This document shows, in pieces, positions 1 through 8,220 of a DNA stretch of 44,712 bases. The position numbers and the translations under genes are program-made. Under the pieces are notes generated by a model. It was not told the DNA's origin and made no database searches. It was given only the letters and a program-made list of their open reading frames with translations. Source of the stretch: an uncultured Anaerolineae bacterium. GTDB lineage: Bacteria; Chloroflexota; Anaerolineae; J036; Brachytrichaceae. The stretch spans positions 1 through 44,712 of the forward strand of contig CALBEF010000077.1 in assembly GCA_937927775.1 (NCBI GenBank), written 5' to 3'. The first letter of the stretch is position 1. Every line of letters starts with the position of its first letter.

Positions 1-2
1 CG

Positions 3-2894
3 CCTGACCCGCAACCGGCCAACAACGTCTTCACCGCGCCGGTGCAGATCACCTGGCCGTCCACGCTGTATCTCTCGATGGCGCCCTCGGCCAACCCGCT
101 CACCTCCGATCAGCGCGTCACCTTCACCGTGAACATCACGCGCGAAGGGCCGGACGTGATCCTGCGCAACATCACGATCCCGATCCCGCTGAACCTGTCG
201 CCGATCGAGGTGTGGGAGAACGTGGGCTACTGGCCGGCGCGCTGCGGCATCACGGAAACGCTGGACGTGCCCAGCGGCCAGTCGTTCGCCTGCCACACGC
301 TCGGCATCGGGGCAACGGGCGCGCAGGTGTTCGTCGTGTTCGAGCCGGACGTGGATTCATTCGACTTCGCGCTGACGGCGCGCGCGCATGGCGACTGGGC
401 GCCCCTGGCGGTCGGTCAATCCCCGACGGTCACGGTGATTAAGCCTGTGGCAGACATGGCCATCGCTCAGGCGGTTGAAACGCCCGCCGGCCTGCTGACC
501 GGCGACGCGCTGACCTACACCCTGTTTGTCACCAACCTCGGCCCGCTGAACGCGACCGCCGTGCAGGTGACCAGCACCGCCGACGCGGCTATCAGCCTGA
601 CGGCGTGCAGCGCGCAAAGCGGCGCGTGTGTCATCGCCGGCAACGGCATCAACGCAACGCTGGGGACGCTAACGCCGGGCGTGAGCCGGCAGATCACCGT
701 GCAGGCCGCGCTGACCGGCGCTGCGCCGATCGGCGCACTCGTTGCGCACACGGCCTTCGTCACCACCACCGCGCGCGACGACGCGCCGGCCAACAACCGC
801 GCGACGGCCACGGCGCAGACGCGCGACTACCCGATCCTGGGCGTGACGCTCGCCTCCAACGCGCCGCAGCCGCCCGCGCCGGACGGCCTGGCATACCTCA
901 CGGCAACCGTGATCGGCGGCACAAACGTGAGCATGACCTGGAGCCTGGGCGATGGCGCTGTCGCGTTTGGCCCAACCGCGACGCGCGCTTACAGCGTTCC
1001 ATTTAGCCCGGCCTACTCTGTCACGGTGTTCACCGCCGTGTTCACCGCGTTCAACAGCGCCGGCGCGGTCGTCGCCAGCCTGCCGATCACCATCCAGGAA
1101 GGCGCGCCGCAGTGGCGCGGGTGGCCGGCGGTGTGGTTCGAGTCCACGCTGGATAGCTACGGCGAGGCGCTGGCCGGCCAACCGTTCACCATGTTCGTGT
1201 ATCTCACTTCTACCGCCAGCAACGCTTCGGTGGCGGTGGACTGGGCCGATGGCACGGTGGTCACACAGCCGGCCAACCTGTTCCAGGTCAGCGGGCCGGA
1301 AGTGTGGCGCTATGCCGTGTTCACCCACACGTATGGCGTCGGCGGCGAAGTGGATCCGATCACCATCACAGCGTTCAACCGCGCCGGTATGATTGGGCCG
1401 CGCAACCCGTTCGTGCGCGTGCGGCAGAGCATCCTCGACGCCGGCATGACGTTCAGCTTCACTGCGCCGGCCTACACTGCTGTGGGCGCGCCGACGCCGT
1501 TCACGCTCACCACCAGCGGCGGCTATCCGCTCTTCTTCTCCTACGACTTCGACACCGACGGCACGTTCGACGACTGGGGCGGCTGGCCGAATCTGCGCCA
1601 GGACAACAAGCTGTGGACGTATAGCGCGCCGGGCGCGTACACGGCCACCGTCGTCATCGAGAATGATCTGGACTATCCGTTTGGGCTGGGCGTGAATTAT
1701 CTGACGCTGACGGCGCAGGTGTGGGTCAGCAGCTTTGTGCCGATTGAGGGTCTGGCCGCTCTGAGCAGCAGCCCGACTGCGCTGGGCCAGAGCACACAGT
1801 TCACTGCCACTCAGACCAGCGGCAACCTGATCACCTACCTGTGGGACTTCGGCGACGGCGTCACCGAGACGACCACCCAGCCTGTCATCGCGCATCTCTA
1901 CGCCCTGCCGGGGAGCTACACGGCGACGCTGACGGCGACGAATGCGCTGAACCAGCAAACCGCGACCACTGTGGTCGAGGTGCAGCAGCCGGTGGCCGGC
2001 CTGAGCGCCTCGGCCAGCGGACCGACCTTCCTGGGGCAGCCCACGGCGCTGGCTGCCGCGCTGGACGCCGGCTGGCCGGTCAGCTTTACCTGGGAACTGG
2101 GGGACGGCAACTTTGCCTACGGCCCGTTTGTCGCCCACGTCTACCCAGCCGTGGGCGCTTACACGGCTGTGTTGACGGCGTTCAACGCGCTGGGCGCGCA
2201 AGTCGTCAGCGTCACGCTGGTCATCACCGACGCGCCGCCGGTGGGCCTGAGCGCCGCCGTCGACGCGCCCCGGCGCATCGGCGAGCCGGTGCAGTTCACA
2301 GCGACGGTCGCCGCCGGCAGTGGCCTCAACTACGAATGGGACTTCGGCGACGGCGTGGTGTTGCAGGGCCAGAGCCAGAGCCACGCTTACGACGCGCCGG
2401 GGGTGTATGTCGCCATCGCGCGCGTCTGGAACGCCAACGGCGCACTGAGCGCGACGCTGCCGGTCACCGTCCTTGTCTCTCAGGCGCAGACGCCCGCAAC
2501 ACAAGTAGCGGCGACGGAAGCCGAAGGCAGCGCGACGATCACCGTGTCGCTCTCAGCGCCGCTGCCGATGGCCGTCGGCCTGGCGTATGCCACCGTGGAC
2601 GGCACGGCGCTGGCCGGCAGCGACTACGTCTACAGCGCCGGCGTGCTGCGCTTCGCGCCGGGCGAGACGGTCAAGACGATCGTTGTGCCGATCCTGGACG
2701 ACGGCAGCCCTGAGCCGGATGAGTGGTTCTTTGTGCACATTGGCGAACCCGACCCGGCGCTGGCCGAGATGCAGATGAATCGCTTGTCCACTACAAGAGA
2801 AACGATGACACTCGAGGCAGCGTCTACGGTCGTGCGCGTGCTGATCCCCGGCGCGCATCACCTGTATCTGCCCATCGCGCGGAGGGGCGAATGA
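3..2894 (+). CDS. PKD/DUF11/Calx-beta repeat surface protein (5' truncated)
   Basis: The reading frame is open from the window edge, so the N-terminus and any signal peptide lie outside; the first codons read like the end of a preceding DUF11 repeat (PDPQPANN). Visible in order are a DUF11-like repeat (about residues 130-270, typical PANNRATAT ending), several PKD-like beta domains with WDFGDG or WELGDG signatures (roughly 560-815), and a C-terminal Calx-beta domain (about 815-930, GSDYVYSAGVLRFAPGE). It ends in a basic tail (YLPIARRGE) resembling a short C-terminal tail common on secreted Chloroflexota proteins. By family this is a large extracellular adhesive or structural protein; no catalytic motif is seen. 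Its stop overlaps the next start (ATGA), indicating co-translation. Confidence 0.85.
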   Translation, partial: PDPQPANNVFTAPVQITWPSTLYLSMAPSANPLTSDQRVTFTVNITREGPDVILRNITIPIPLNLSPIEVWENVGYWPARCGITETLDVPSGQSFACHTLGIGATGAQVFVVFEPDVDSFDFALTARAHGDWAPLAVGQSPTVTVIKPVADMAIAQAVETPAGLLTGDALTYTLFVTNLGPLNATAVQVTSTADAAISLTACSAQSGACVIAGNGINATLGTLTPGVSRQITVQAALTGAAPIGALVAHTAFVTTTARDDAPANNRATATAQTRDYPILGVTLASNAPQPPAPDGLAYLTATVIGGTNVSMTWSLGDGAVAFGPTATRAYSVPFSPAYSVTVFTAVFTAFNSAGAVVASLPITIQEGAPQWRGWPAVWFESTLDSYGEALAGQPFTMFVYLTSTASNASVAVDWADGTVVTQPANLFQVSGPEVWRYAVFTHTYGVGGEVDPITITAFNRAGMIGPRNPFVRVRQSILDAGMTFSFTAPAYTAVGAPTPFTLTTSGGYPLFFSYDFDTDGTFDDWGGWPNLRQDNKLWTYSAPGAYTATVVIENDLDYPFGLGVNYLTLTAQVWVSSFVPIEGLAALSSSPTALGQSTQFTATQTSGNLITYLWDFGDGVTETTTQPVIAHLYALPGSYTATLTATNALNQQTATTVVEVQQPVAGLSASASGPTFLGQPTALAAALDAGWPVSFTWELGDGNFAYGPFVAHVYPAVGAYTAVLTAFNALGAQVVSVTLVITDAPPVGLSAAVDAPRRIGEPVQFTATVAAGSGLNYEWDFGDGVVLQGQSQSHAYDAPGVYVAIARVWNANGALSATLPVTVLVSQAQTPATQVAATEAEGSATITVSLSAPLPMAVGLAYATVDGTALAGSDYVYSAGVLRFAPGETVKTIVVPILDDGSPEPDEWFFVHIGEPDPALAEMQMNRLSTTRETMTLEAASTVVRVLIPGAHHLYLPIARRGE

Positions 2895-5398
2895 AACGAA
2901 CGACCTGGCTGATGTGTGTGTCTTTTGGCGCAGCGATGGCGCTGTGGCTGAGCGCGCGGCCGGCCACGGCGCAGAGCTGCTTCGCCACCATTGATGCCAC
3001 GACGGTGTATTCCAGCGCCGACGCGCAGGCCGTGCGCGACGCGGTGAGCGCCGCCGCGCCGGGCGACGTGGTGCGTGTGGCCGGCGTGTGCGCCGGCGTC
3101 AGCGGCGGCCAGGTGGTGGCGGTGAACCTGCCGCTGACCGTGCGCGGCGGCTACACGACGACGAACTGGAGCAGCAGCGACCCGGACGCGCATCCTACCG
3201 TGCTCGACGCGCAACAGGCCGGCCGCGTGGTCTATGCCACTCAGCCGATCACGCTGGAGAATCTGATTGCGCAGAACGGGCGTTGGACGGCGACCGGTTT
3301 CCCGTCCGGCGGGGCAGTGTCCGCTGAAAGCGCCGCCGTCATCAGCAACACGCTGATCCGCTGGAGCGAGATCACCGAAGGCAGCGGCGGCGGCTTGTAT
3401 GTAGGCGGGCCGGCGACGGTGACGCACAGCGTCCTGGTCAGCAACGCGGCGCGCTATCGCGGCGGGGGAGCGTCCTTCGGCAGCTCGGCGCTGGTGATCG
3501 CCTCGTCGTTCCTCAGCAACACGGCGAGCGATTTTAGTTTCGGCTTTGGCGGCGGGGCGAACTTTGGCTTCAACGCGCCGGCCACGGTGCTGAGCAGCAC
3601 GTTCGCCGGCAACACGGCCAGCGCGCAGGCCGGCGGCGCGCGCTTCGACAATATCGCTGCGCTGCGCAACGTCACGTTCACGCACAACGCGGCGCGCGGC
3701 ATCGGCGGCGCGATCTTCAGCAACGAGACCCATGCCCAGGCAGTGACCTTCAGCCACAATCAGGCCACCTCACTCGGCAGCGGCGGCGCGCATTTCAACT
3801 GGATCACCTTCCTGACCGACACCACGTTCTACAGCAACAGCGCGGTCTTCGACGGCGGCGGGGCTTACTTCAACTTGTCCTCGTTTGGCGGCCTGGCCGC
3901 CCTGCGCAACGTGGCCTTCCTGAGCAACACAACCGGCGAGCGGGGCGGCGGGGCCTTCGCGCGCAGCGGTATGCGGCTGGACGGTGAAGGGGTGACCTTT
4001 ATCGGCAACCAGGCGCAACAAGAGGGCGGCGGGCTATTCACGCAGTTGCCCGCGCGCCTGAGCGACGCGCAATTCATCGGCAATGCCTCCGGCGCATCCG
4101 GGGGCGGGGTGTTTTTTGGGCAGCCGGCGACGTTGACCCATGCGCTGTTCCTCGGCAACACCGCGCAGGGACTGGGCGGCGGCGCGCTCTTTGCGGCGTC
4201 TCCGCTGCTGCAAATGCCGATCACCTTCACCGGCAACACAGCAGGAGCTTTCGGCGGCGGGGCGCACGTCAGCGCGACGCTGACCTTGAGCGGCGGGGGA
4301 TTCATCGGCAACGGCGCCGGCCTGCGCGGCGGCGGCTTGTCGGTGGCTGGAGCACTCACGCTGAGCGCGACACGCTTTGAGGGCAACACAGCGCTGGGCG
4401 CGCAGGGATGGGGCGGCGGCTTGTATGCCGGCGGGCCGGCGACGCTCGACGGCGTGACTTTTGCGGCGAACAGCGGGCGACACGGCGGCGGGGCGTATCT
4501 GGCCGGCGCGGCGACGCTGACCGGCGCGACGTTCATCAGCAACACTGCGCTGGCCAACGGCGGTGGAACAATCATCATCGGCAACGCGACGATCAGCGCC
4601 GGCGTGTTCTCCGCAAATCGCGCGCTGGGGGGCGGCATTGCGATGCTCGGAGCGGGTGACGCCTCGTGGATGGGGCCGGCGGCGTTGGTCGCGCTCAACG
4701 GATCCGGGGGCGGCGCGGCGCTGTTCGGCGCAACGACGATCAGCAGCAGCGTCTTCCTCAACAACCAGGCGGCGGAACACGGCGGCGGCGCGTATGCCTG
4801 GGGCGCAGCAAGCGGCGCGCGCGTCGTCTGGCGCGGCAATCGCGCGGCGCAGTGCGGCGGCGGGTTGCGCCTGGCCGGCATGACGGTCGGCGGGCGCTCG
4901 CAATGGGTCAACAGCCTGTGGGCCGGCAACAGCGCGGCGATGGGCGCGGCGTTGTGCGCGGCGCACGAGGGCAGCGATGACACCCTCAGCTTGTTGCACG
5001 TCACGCTGGTCAGCCCGACGCTGGCCGGCGCGGAAGCCGTGCGCGTGGAAGCCGGCGCGGTGTATCTGACCAACACGCTGATCGCTTCGCACACGGTGGG
5101 CGTGACGCGCCTGGACGGCGCGGCGCAGGTGGCGCATGTCTTGATCGCCGGGGCGAGCGCGCCGCTCAGCGGCACGGTGGCGCAGGCCGGGCCGGTGTTT
5201 GGCGGGCCGGCGCGCTTCGTGGATCATGTGAACTATCAACTGGCCCCGCTCAGCCTGGCGATTGACGGCGGCACCCCGCATGGCGTAGGCGTTGATTACT
5301 TCGATAATCCGCGCCCGCAGGGTGGCGCGCCGGACATCGGCTATGCCGAGTCGGCCTATCAGTTGCGGCGCGTCTTTGCCCCGGCCGTGAGGCGATGA
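2891..5398 (+). CDS. Secreted polymorphic beta-helix repeat protein
   Basis: 835 residues. The start is the ATG overlapping the previous stop, with a GGAGG ribosome site just upstream and a good signal peptide (basic MKRTTW, hydrophobic core, ATAQS cleavage region at about 27-31). The body is a long series of imperfect units of about 20-25 residues in the style F-x-G/S-N-x-A followed by GGGA, as in chlamydial Pmp-like or pectate-lyase-like right-handed beta-helices. The C-terminus matches a choice-of-anchor pattern (IDGGTP, DIGYAES) followed by a basic tail ending FAPAVRR. No enzyme active site is recognised. It probably works at the cell surface with its upstream partner; the two tails are alike and could be a shared export or anchoring signal. 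Confidence 0.85.
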   Translation: MKRTTWLMCVSFGAAMALWLSARPATAQSCFATIDATTVYSSADAQAVRDAVSAAAPGDVVRVAGVCAGVSGGQVVAVNLPLTVRGGYTTTNWSSSDPDAHPTVLDAQQAGRVVYATQPITLENLIAQNGRWTATGFPSGGAVSAESAAVISNTLIRWSEITEGSGGGLYVGGPATVTHSVLVSNAARYRGGGASFGSSALVIASSFLSNTASDFSFGFGGGANFGFNAPATVLSSTFAGNTASAQAGGARFDNIAALRNVTFTHNAARGIGGAIFSNETHAQAVTFSHNQATSLGSGGAHFNWITFLTDTTFYSNSAVFDGGGAYFNLSSFGGLAALRNVAFLSNTTGERGGGAFARSGMRLDGEGVTFIGNQAQQEGGGLFTQLPARLSDAQFIGNASGASGGGVFFGQPATLTHALFLGNTAQGLGGGALFAASPLLQMPITFTGNTAGAFGGGAHVSATLTLSGGGFIGNGAGLRGGGLSVAGALTLSATRFEGNTALGAQGWGGGLYAGGPATLDGVTFAANSGRHGGGAYLAGAATLTGATFISNTALANGGGTIIIGNATISAGVFSANRALGGGIAMLGAGDASWMGPAALVALNGSGGGAALFGATTISSSVFLNNQAAEHGGGAYAWGAASGARVVWRGNRAAQCGGGLRLAGMTVGGRSQWVNSLWAGNSAAMGAALCAAHEGSDDTLSLLHVTLVSPTLAGAEAVRVEAGAVYLTNTLIASHTVGVTRLDGAAQVAHVLIAGASAPLSGTVAQAGPVFGGPARFVDHVNYQLAPLSLAIDGGTPHGVGVDYFDNPRPQGGAPDIGYAESAYQLRRVFAPAVRR

Positions 5399-5583
5399 GG
5401 AATCAAACATGCCACACGCCACAATGGAGCGCGATGTAGAGATGCGTCTGCCTGCGCCGGCTGCGCGCATTTGGCTGGAGGTCAAAGATCATTCGCCCTG
5501 CGCTGCGCGACAGGCCGGCTATACGCTGGCATCTATGCGCGATGGCGCCTGCGCCGCGCAGGGTGGCCGCGCAGCTTCAGCGG

Positions 5584-6306
5584 TCAGGCAGCAGGGGACG
5601 GGCTCGGTTGCTTTTGGGCGCAGCGCTGTTCCAGCCAGGCATACCACTGCTCCATGCCCAGGCCGGTGCGGGCGGACACCTCGAATACAGTCGCCTGCGG
5701 CGCAATGCGCCGGATGTTGTCGAGCGCAGTCGCGCGGTCGAAGCCGGCGGCCTCGGCGATGTCCATCTTGTTCACGATCACCACGTCGGCGGTCTTGAAC
5801 ATGACCGGGTATTTGAGCGGCTTGTCCTCGCCTTCGGTGGCGGCCAGCAGCACGACGCGCAGGTTTTCGCCCAGGTCATAGCCGGAAGGGCAGACCAGAT
5901 TGCCCACGTTTTCAATGATGAGCACATCCAAATTATCGAGGTTGAGCTGGCCGGCTGCCTTGCCCACCATCTCCGCTTCGAGGTGGCACATGTCGCCGGT
6001 GGTGATTTGAACCGCTTGCGCGCCGCTGCGGGCGATGCGCTTCGCGTCGTTGTCGGTGGCGAGATCGCCCACGATCACCGCGCCGCGCAGCCGGCTCCGC
6101 AAGTCGGTCAGCGTGCGCTCGATAAACGCCGTCTTGCCGGAGCCCGGCGACGACAGCACATTCAACACCAGCAGCCGCCGCGATGCAAACAAGCTGCGAT
6201 TGCGCGCCGCAAACACATCGTTCTTCGAGAGGATGCCCTCGTTAACTGCGATGGTCTGCGCGGAAAGACTGTCGCCTGCTATCTGCTTCATTTCATTCTC
6301 ACTCAT
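5584..6306 (-). CDS. hypB: Hydrogenase nickel-insertion GTPase HypB
   Basis: 240 residues. SIMIBI-class GTPase that drives nickel delivery to the NiFe-hydrogenase large subunit together with HypA. Visible motifs are the P-loop SSPGSGKT (about 52-59), the metal-site CHLEA (Cys107-His108), [11 protein letters not shown], and the guanine-specificity NKMD. The N-terminal Cys/His-rich nickel-storage segment of some HypB proteins is absent, so this is the short form. The chosen start (MSENE) overlaps the hypA stop as ATGA; an alternative is the Met five codons later. A longer frame upstream runs antisense-like through hypA and is rejected. No hydrogenase structural gene is in the window. Confidence 0.93.
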   Translation of the reverse strand: MSENEMKQIAGDSLSAQTIAVNEGILSKNDVFAARNRSLFASRRLLVLNVLSSPGSGKTAFIERTLTDLRSRLRGAVIVGDLATDNDAKRIARSGAQAVQITTGDMCHLEAEMVGKAAGQLNLDNLDVLIIENVGNLVCPSGYDLGENLRVVLLAATEGEDKPLKYPVMFKTADVVIVNKMDIAEAAGFDRATALDNIRRIAPQATVFEVSARTGLGMEQWYAWLEQRCAQKQPSPSPAA

Positions 6307-6686
6307 TCGCCATCTGTCATCTGTCGTCTGTCGTCTGCTGTCTGTTGCGACACTTCCAGAAACGCCAGCTCCAGTTCGCGGCCTTTGCGAATTTGGACGT
6401 TCAAGCTGCCGCACTGCGGGCACTCGTAGAAGTAACCGTCCGGCTCGAACTCGATCTGACAGGCCGGACAATAGCACACTGCCGGCACACGTTCGATCTC
6501 CAGTGTGGCGCCTTGCGCCGGCGTGCCCTGCGTCACCACATCGAACGCGAATTCCAGCGCCTCCGGCACAACGCTCGACAATGCGCCCACGCGCATGTGA
6601 ATGCGATGAATGCGCGTGGCGTTCTGGCGCCGCATGTGCTCCAGCGCAATCTCCAGCGCGTTTTGCATGATCGAAACTTCGTGCAT
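6303..6686 (-). CDS. hypA: Hydrogenase nickel metallochaperone HypA
   Basis: 127 residues. Binds nickel through the N-terminal Met-His-Glu (MHEVSIMQ) and zinc through two CxxC knuckles (Cys73/76 and Cys89/92), and hands nickel to HypB. HypA proteins normally end near residue 113-118; here the last dozen or so residues (from about [10 protein letters not shown]) are encoded by the ACAGAYG heptamer repeat at 6311-6345, so the tail is probably a repeat-derived extension. The stop overlaps the hypB ATG. Gene order on this strand is protease, hypA, hypB, consistent with a small maturation operon. Confidence 0.93.
   Translation of the reverse strand: MHEVSIMQNALEIALEHMRRQNATRIHRIHMRVGALSSVVPEALEFAFDVVTQGTPAQGATLEIERVPAVCYCPACQIEFEPDGYFYECPQCGSLNVQIRKGRELELAFLEVSQQTADDRRQMTDGE
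6311..6345. repeat. Heptamer repeat in the hypA 3' end
   Basis: Five consecutive 7-bp units of type YRTCTGT (minus strand ACAGATG/ACAGACG). They are translated as the HypA C-terminus and end about 5 bp before the hypB start codon. Confidence 0.85.
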
Positions 6687-6690
6687 CTCG

Positions 6691-6732
6691 ATTTTGGATT
6701 TTAGATGTGGGATTGTGGATTTTCGAGTGGGG
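6691..6732. repeat. Degenerate ATTTTGG heptamer repeat
   Basis: Six degenerate 7-bp units (ATTTTGG, ATTTTAG, ATGTGGG, ATTGTGG, ATTTTCG, AGTGGGG) in the gap between the hydrogenase protease and hypA. The reverse complement (CCAAAAT) is the same family as the ATCCAAA units at 29229-29256. Confidence 0.75.
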
Positions 6733-6755
6733 AGACGCAGGCGTCGTCAGCCGAT

Positions 6756-6783
6756 AATCGTCAATCCTGAATCGTCAATCGTC
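6756..6783. repeat. AATCGTC heptamer repeat
   Basis: Four units (AATCGTC, AATCCTG, AATCGTC, AATCGTC). The minus-strand reading GACGATT contains TGA and supplies the last Asp residues and stop codon (6775-6777) of the hydrogenase protease. Confidence 0.85.
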
Positions 6784-7266
6784 ACTTGCTCTCAGCCATT
6801 CCAGCGCGCGCGCGACGGCCTGATCGGCCAGCGCGTCGGTGGCCGGCGACAGGCTTTGCTTGAAGCCGAACCGGTAGCCGCGCACGGAAATCACGATGCC
6901 CTCCGGCGCGCGGCCATATGCCGCCTGCGCCAGCGCCAGCAGCGTGTCGGGCGTGAGGTGGTGGGTAAACGGCGAAGACTGGAAAATCGCCTCCGCCTCG
7001 GCGATGTTCAGGTCGTCCGGATAAGCGCCGGTGTGGGCGTCCACAAAACACACGCGATCATAGCGCGCGATGGTCTCGGCCATTTCGGGCGTCAATTGCA
7101 GGGTCGCCAGCAGGCTGGGGCTGTTGCGCTCTGGCAGCAGTTCCAGCGCGCTCTGGGCGATCCACGCGCCCGGCAGCCGCGCGGCCAGTCGCTCGACGAT
7201 GCGCCATCCCACGCCGTCGTCCTCGCGGTCGGGATTGCCGTAGCCGATGATGAGCGCGCTTTTCAT
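6775..7266 (-). CDS. Hydrogenase maturation protease (HycI/HoxW family)
   Basis: 163 residues. Removes the C-terminal peptide of a NiFe-hydrogenase large subunit after nickel insertion. Seen are the N-terminal IGYGNPDREDDGVG motif with the acidic metal ligand, the VDAH segment carrying the second ligand, and HHLTP carrying the His ligand; the length fits the family. The start was chosen at MKSALIIGYGN because the family begins there and a -10 box lies 10 nt upstream; an upstream Met would overlap the divergent gene. The stop codon lies in the AATCGTC repeat. It is the first gene of the hyp group. The target hydrogenase is not in the window, so its subgroup is unknown. Confidence 0.88.
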   Translation of the reverse strand: MKSALIIGYGNPDREDDGVGWRIVERLAARLPGAWIAQSALELLPERNSPSLLATLQLTPEMAETIARYDRVCFVDAHTGAYPDDLNIAEAEAIFQSSPFTHHLTPDTLLALAQAAYGRAPEGIVISVRGYRFGFKQSLSPATDALADQAVARALEWLRASDD

Positions 7267-7276
7267 GACGCGCGTG

Positions 7277-7285
7277 ATTGTAGCA
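7277..7285 (-). promoter_or_regulatory. Extended -10 promoter of hydrogenase protease, probably leaderless
   Basis: Minus-strand TGC-TACAAT; the -10 box ends 10 nt before the ATG at 7266, so transcription would begin at or next to the start codon. No clear -35 box. Confidence 0.55.
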
Positions 7286-7295
7286 GCCTGCGGGT

Positions 7296-7304
7296 TGATA
7301 TACT
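7296..7304 (+). promoter_or_regulatory. Extended -10 promoter of nucleotidyltransferase gene, probably leaderless
   Basis: TGA-TATACT with the box ending 8 nt before the ATG at 7313. Its -35 region falls on the -10 of the divergent hydrogenase protease, so the two promoters overlap within 46 bp. Confidence 0.55.
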
Positions 7305-7312
7305 CAGTTTGT

Positions 7313-7699
7313 ATGCCCGTCGAGATACCCGCCGACAAAATGGCCGACTATCGTGAGATGGCCCGCCGCCGGCATCAGCAGGAGCTGGCGCGCTTGCAGG
7401 CCGCGTTGCAGGCCCGCGAGGCGCTGGCGTGGCAACTGGCCCGCCGCGCCGCGCAGTTGCTGCGGGAGGACTTCGGCGCGTCGCGCGTGGTTGTCTTCGG
7501 CTCGCTGATTCAGCCGGGCATGTTCAATCTGCATTCGGATGTCGATCTGGCGGCCTGGGGCATTCAGCCGGAAGACACCTTCCGCGCCATCGGCGCGGTG
7601 CACGACCTCAGCAGCGAGATCGAGCTGAATCTGGTGGATGTCGCTGTCGCGCGACCGTCTGTGTATCGCGCTATCCTGGCGCAGGGAGTCGATCTATGA
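7313..7699 (+). CDS. MNT-type nucleotidyltransferase (antitoxin-like)
   Basis: 128 residues. Minimal nucleotidyltransferase of the type paired with HEPN proteins. Visible are the FGS motif (Gly63-Ser64), the catalytic Asp pair of DVD (76 and 78) and the third acidic residue Asp109; 11 residues separate GS from the first Asp, one more than the canonical spacing but, as far as I recall, not unusual in one subfamily. Residues 8-50 are predicted helical and charged. The start at 7313 is favoured because a -10 box lies 8 nt upstream; the longer frame would overlap the divergent promoter. The stop overlaps the next gene by ATGA. In MntA/HepT systems the partner modifies (AMPylates) the HEPN toxin; that role here is inferred from pairing. 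Confidence 0.85.
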   Translation: MPVEIPADKMADYREMARRRHQQELARLQAALQAREALAWQLARRAAQLLREDFGASRVVVFGSLIQPGMFNLHSDVDLAAWGIQPEDTFRAIGAVHDLSSEIELNLVDVAVARPSVYRAILAQGVDL

Positions 7700-8184
7700 T
7701 TGAACGTTACGCCCTGGTCAGCGGACGCATTCGAGCCGAGATGGCCGATCTCGACCGCGTTGTGGAGCGGGCGATTCAGGCCATGCGACACAGCAGGACA
7801 AGCCCTGCCGAGCAACCCTTCCTCGTGGACGCTGCGGCGCTGAATCTGCATGACTTCTACACCGGCATCGAGCGCCTCTTCCAGCAGATTGCTCTGAATG
7901 TAGACCGTGTCGCGCCTGAGGGCCGCGACTGGCATCGGGAGTTGTTGCGCCAGATGAGCGTCGAAGCGCCGGGGATTCGCCCCGCTGTGCTGTCTGCCGA
8001 AACTGCCCGCGCCCTGGATGAATATCTGCGCTTCCGTCATGTCGTGAGAAATGTCTATGCCTTCGAGTTCGACCCCGATCGTGTCTGGCGACTGGTCGAG
8101 CGCGTGGGCGGTTGCCATGCGCGGGCGCGGGCCGATCTGCTGGCCTTTTCGGACTATCTGGAAAATCTGGCGCGCGCCGGCTGA
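7696..8184 (+). CDS. HEPN-domain protein paired with the nucleotidyltransferase (HepT-like)
   Basis: 162 residues, all-helical, translationally coupled to the preceding nucleotidyltransferase. The usual HEPN signature R-x4-H-x-Y appears at residues 114-121 as RHVVRNVY, so the position normally held by the catalytic His is Asn119, read unambiguously as AAT. The rest (DEYLRFRH before, AFEFDPDRV after) matches the HepT-like family well. By family it would be an RNase toxin or a substrate-binding subunit of the nucleotidyltransferase; the Asn suggests altered or lost nuclease activity, or a subfamily with a different role. High confidence in the family, low in the activity. Confidence 0.8.
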   Translation: MIERYALVSGRIRAEMADLDRVVERAIQAMRHSRTSPAEQPFLVDAAALNLHDFYTGIERLFQQIALNVDRVAPEGRDWHRELLRQMSVEAPGIRPAVLSAETARALDEYLRFRHVVRNVYAFEFDPDRVWRLVERVGGCHARARADLLAFSDYLENLARAG

Positions 8185-8220
8185 CCGGATGCGCGCCCAT
8201 TGTGCTCAACGAGACCAACT

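Noticed and set aside
669-2504. 611-codon minus-strand frame opposite the PKD protein
   Set aside because: Shadow frame of high-GC coding; Arg/Ala-rich, no domains, while the plus frame has clear PKD and Calx-beta domains.
3865-5485. Long minus-strand frames opposite the beta-helix protein
   Set aside because: Pro/Arg/Ala-rich shadows of the GGGA repeat; no start context or domain.
5409-5798. Plus-strand frame of 129 codons starting just after the beta-helix gene
   Set aside because: Mostly antisense to hypB, composition like a shadow, no ribosome site.
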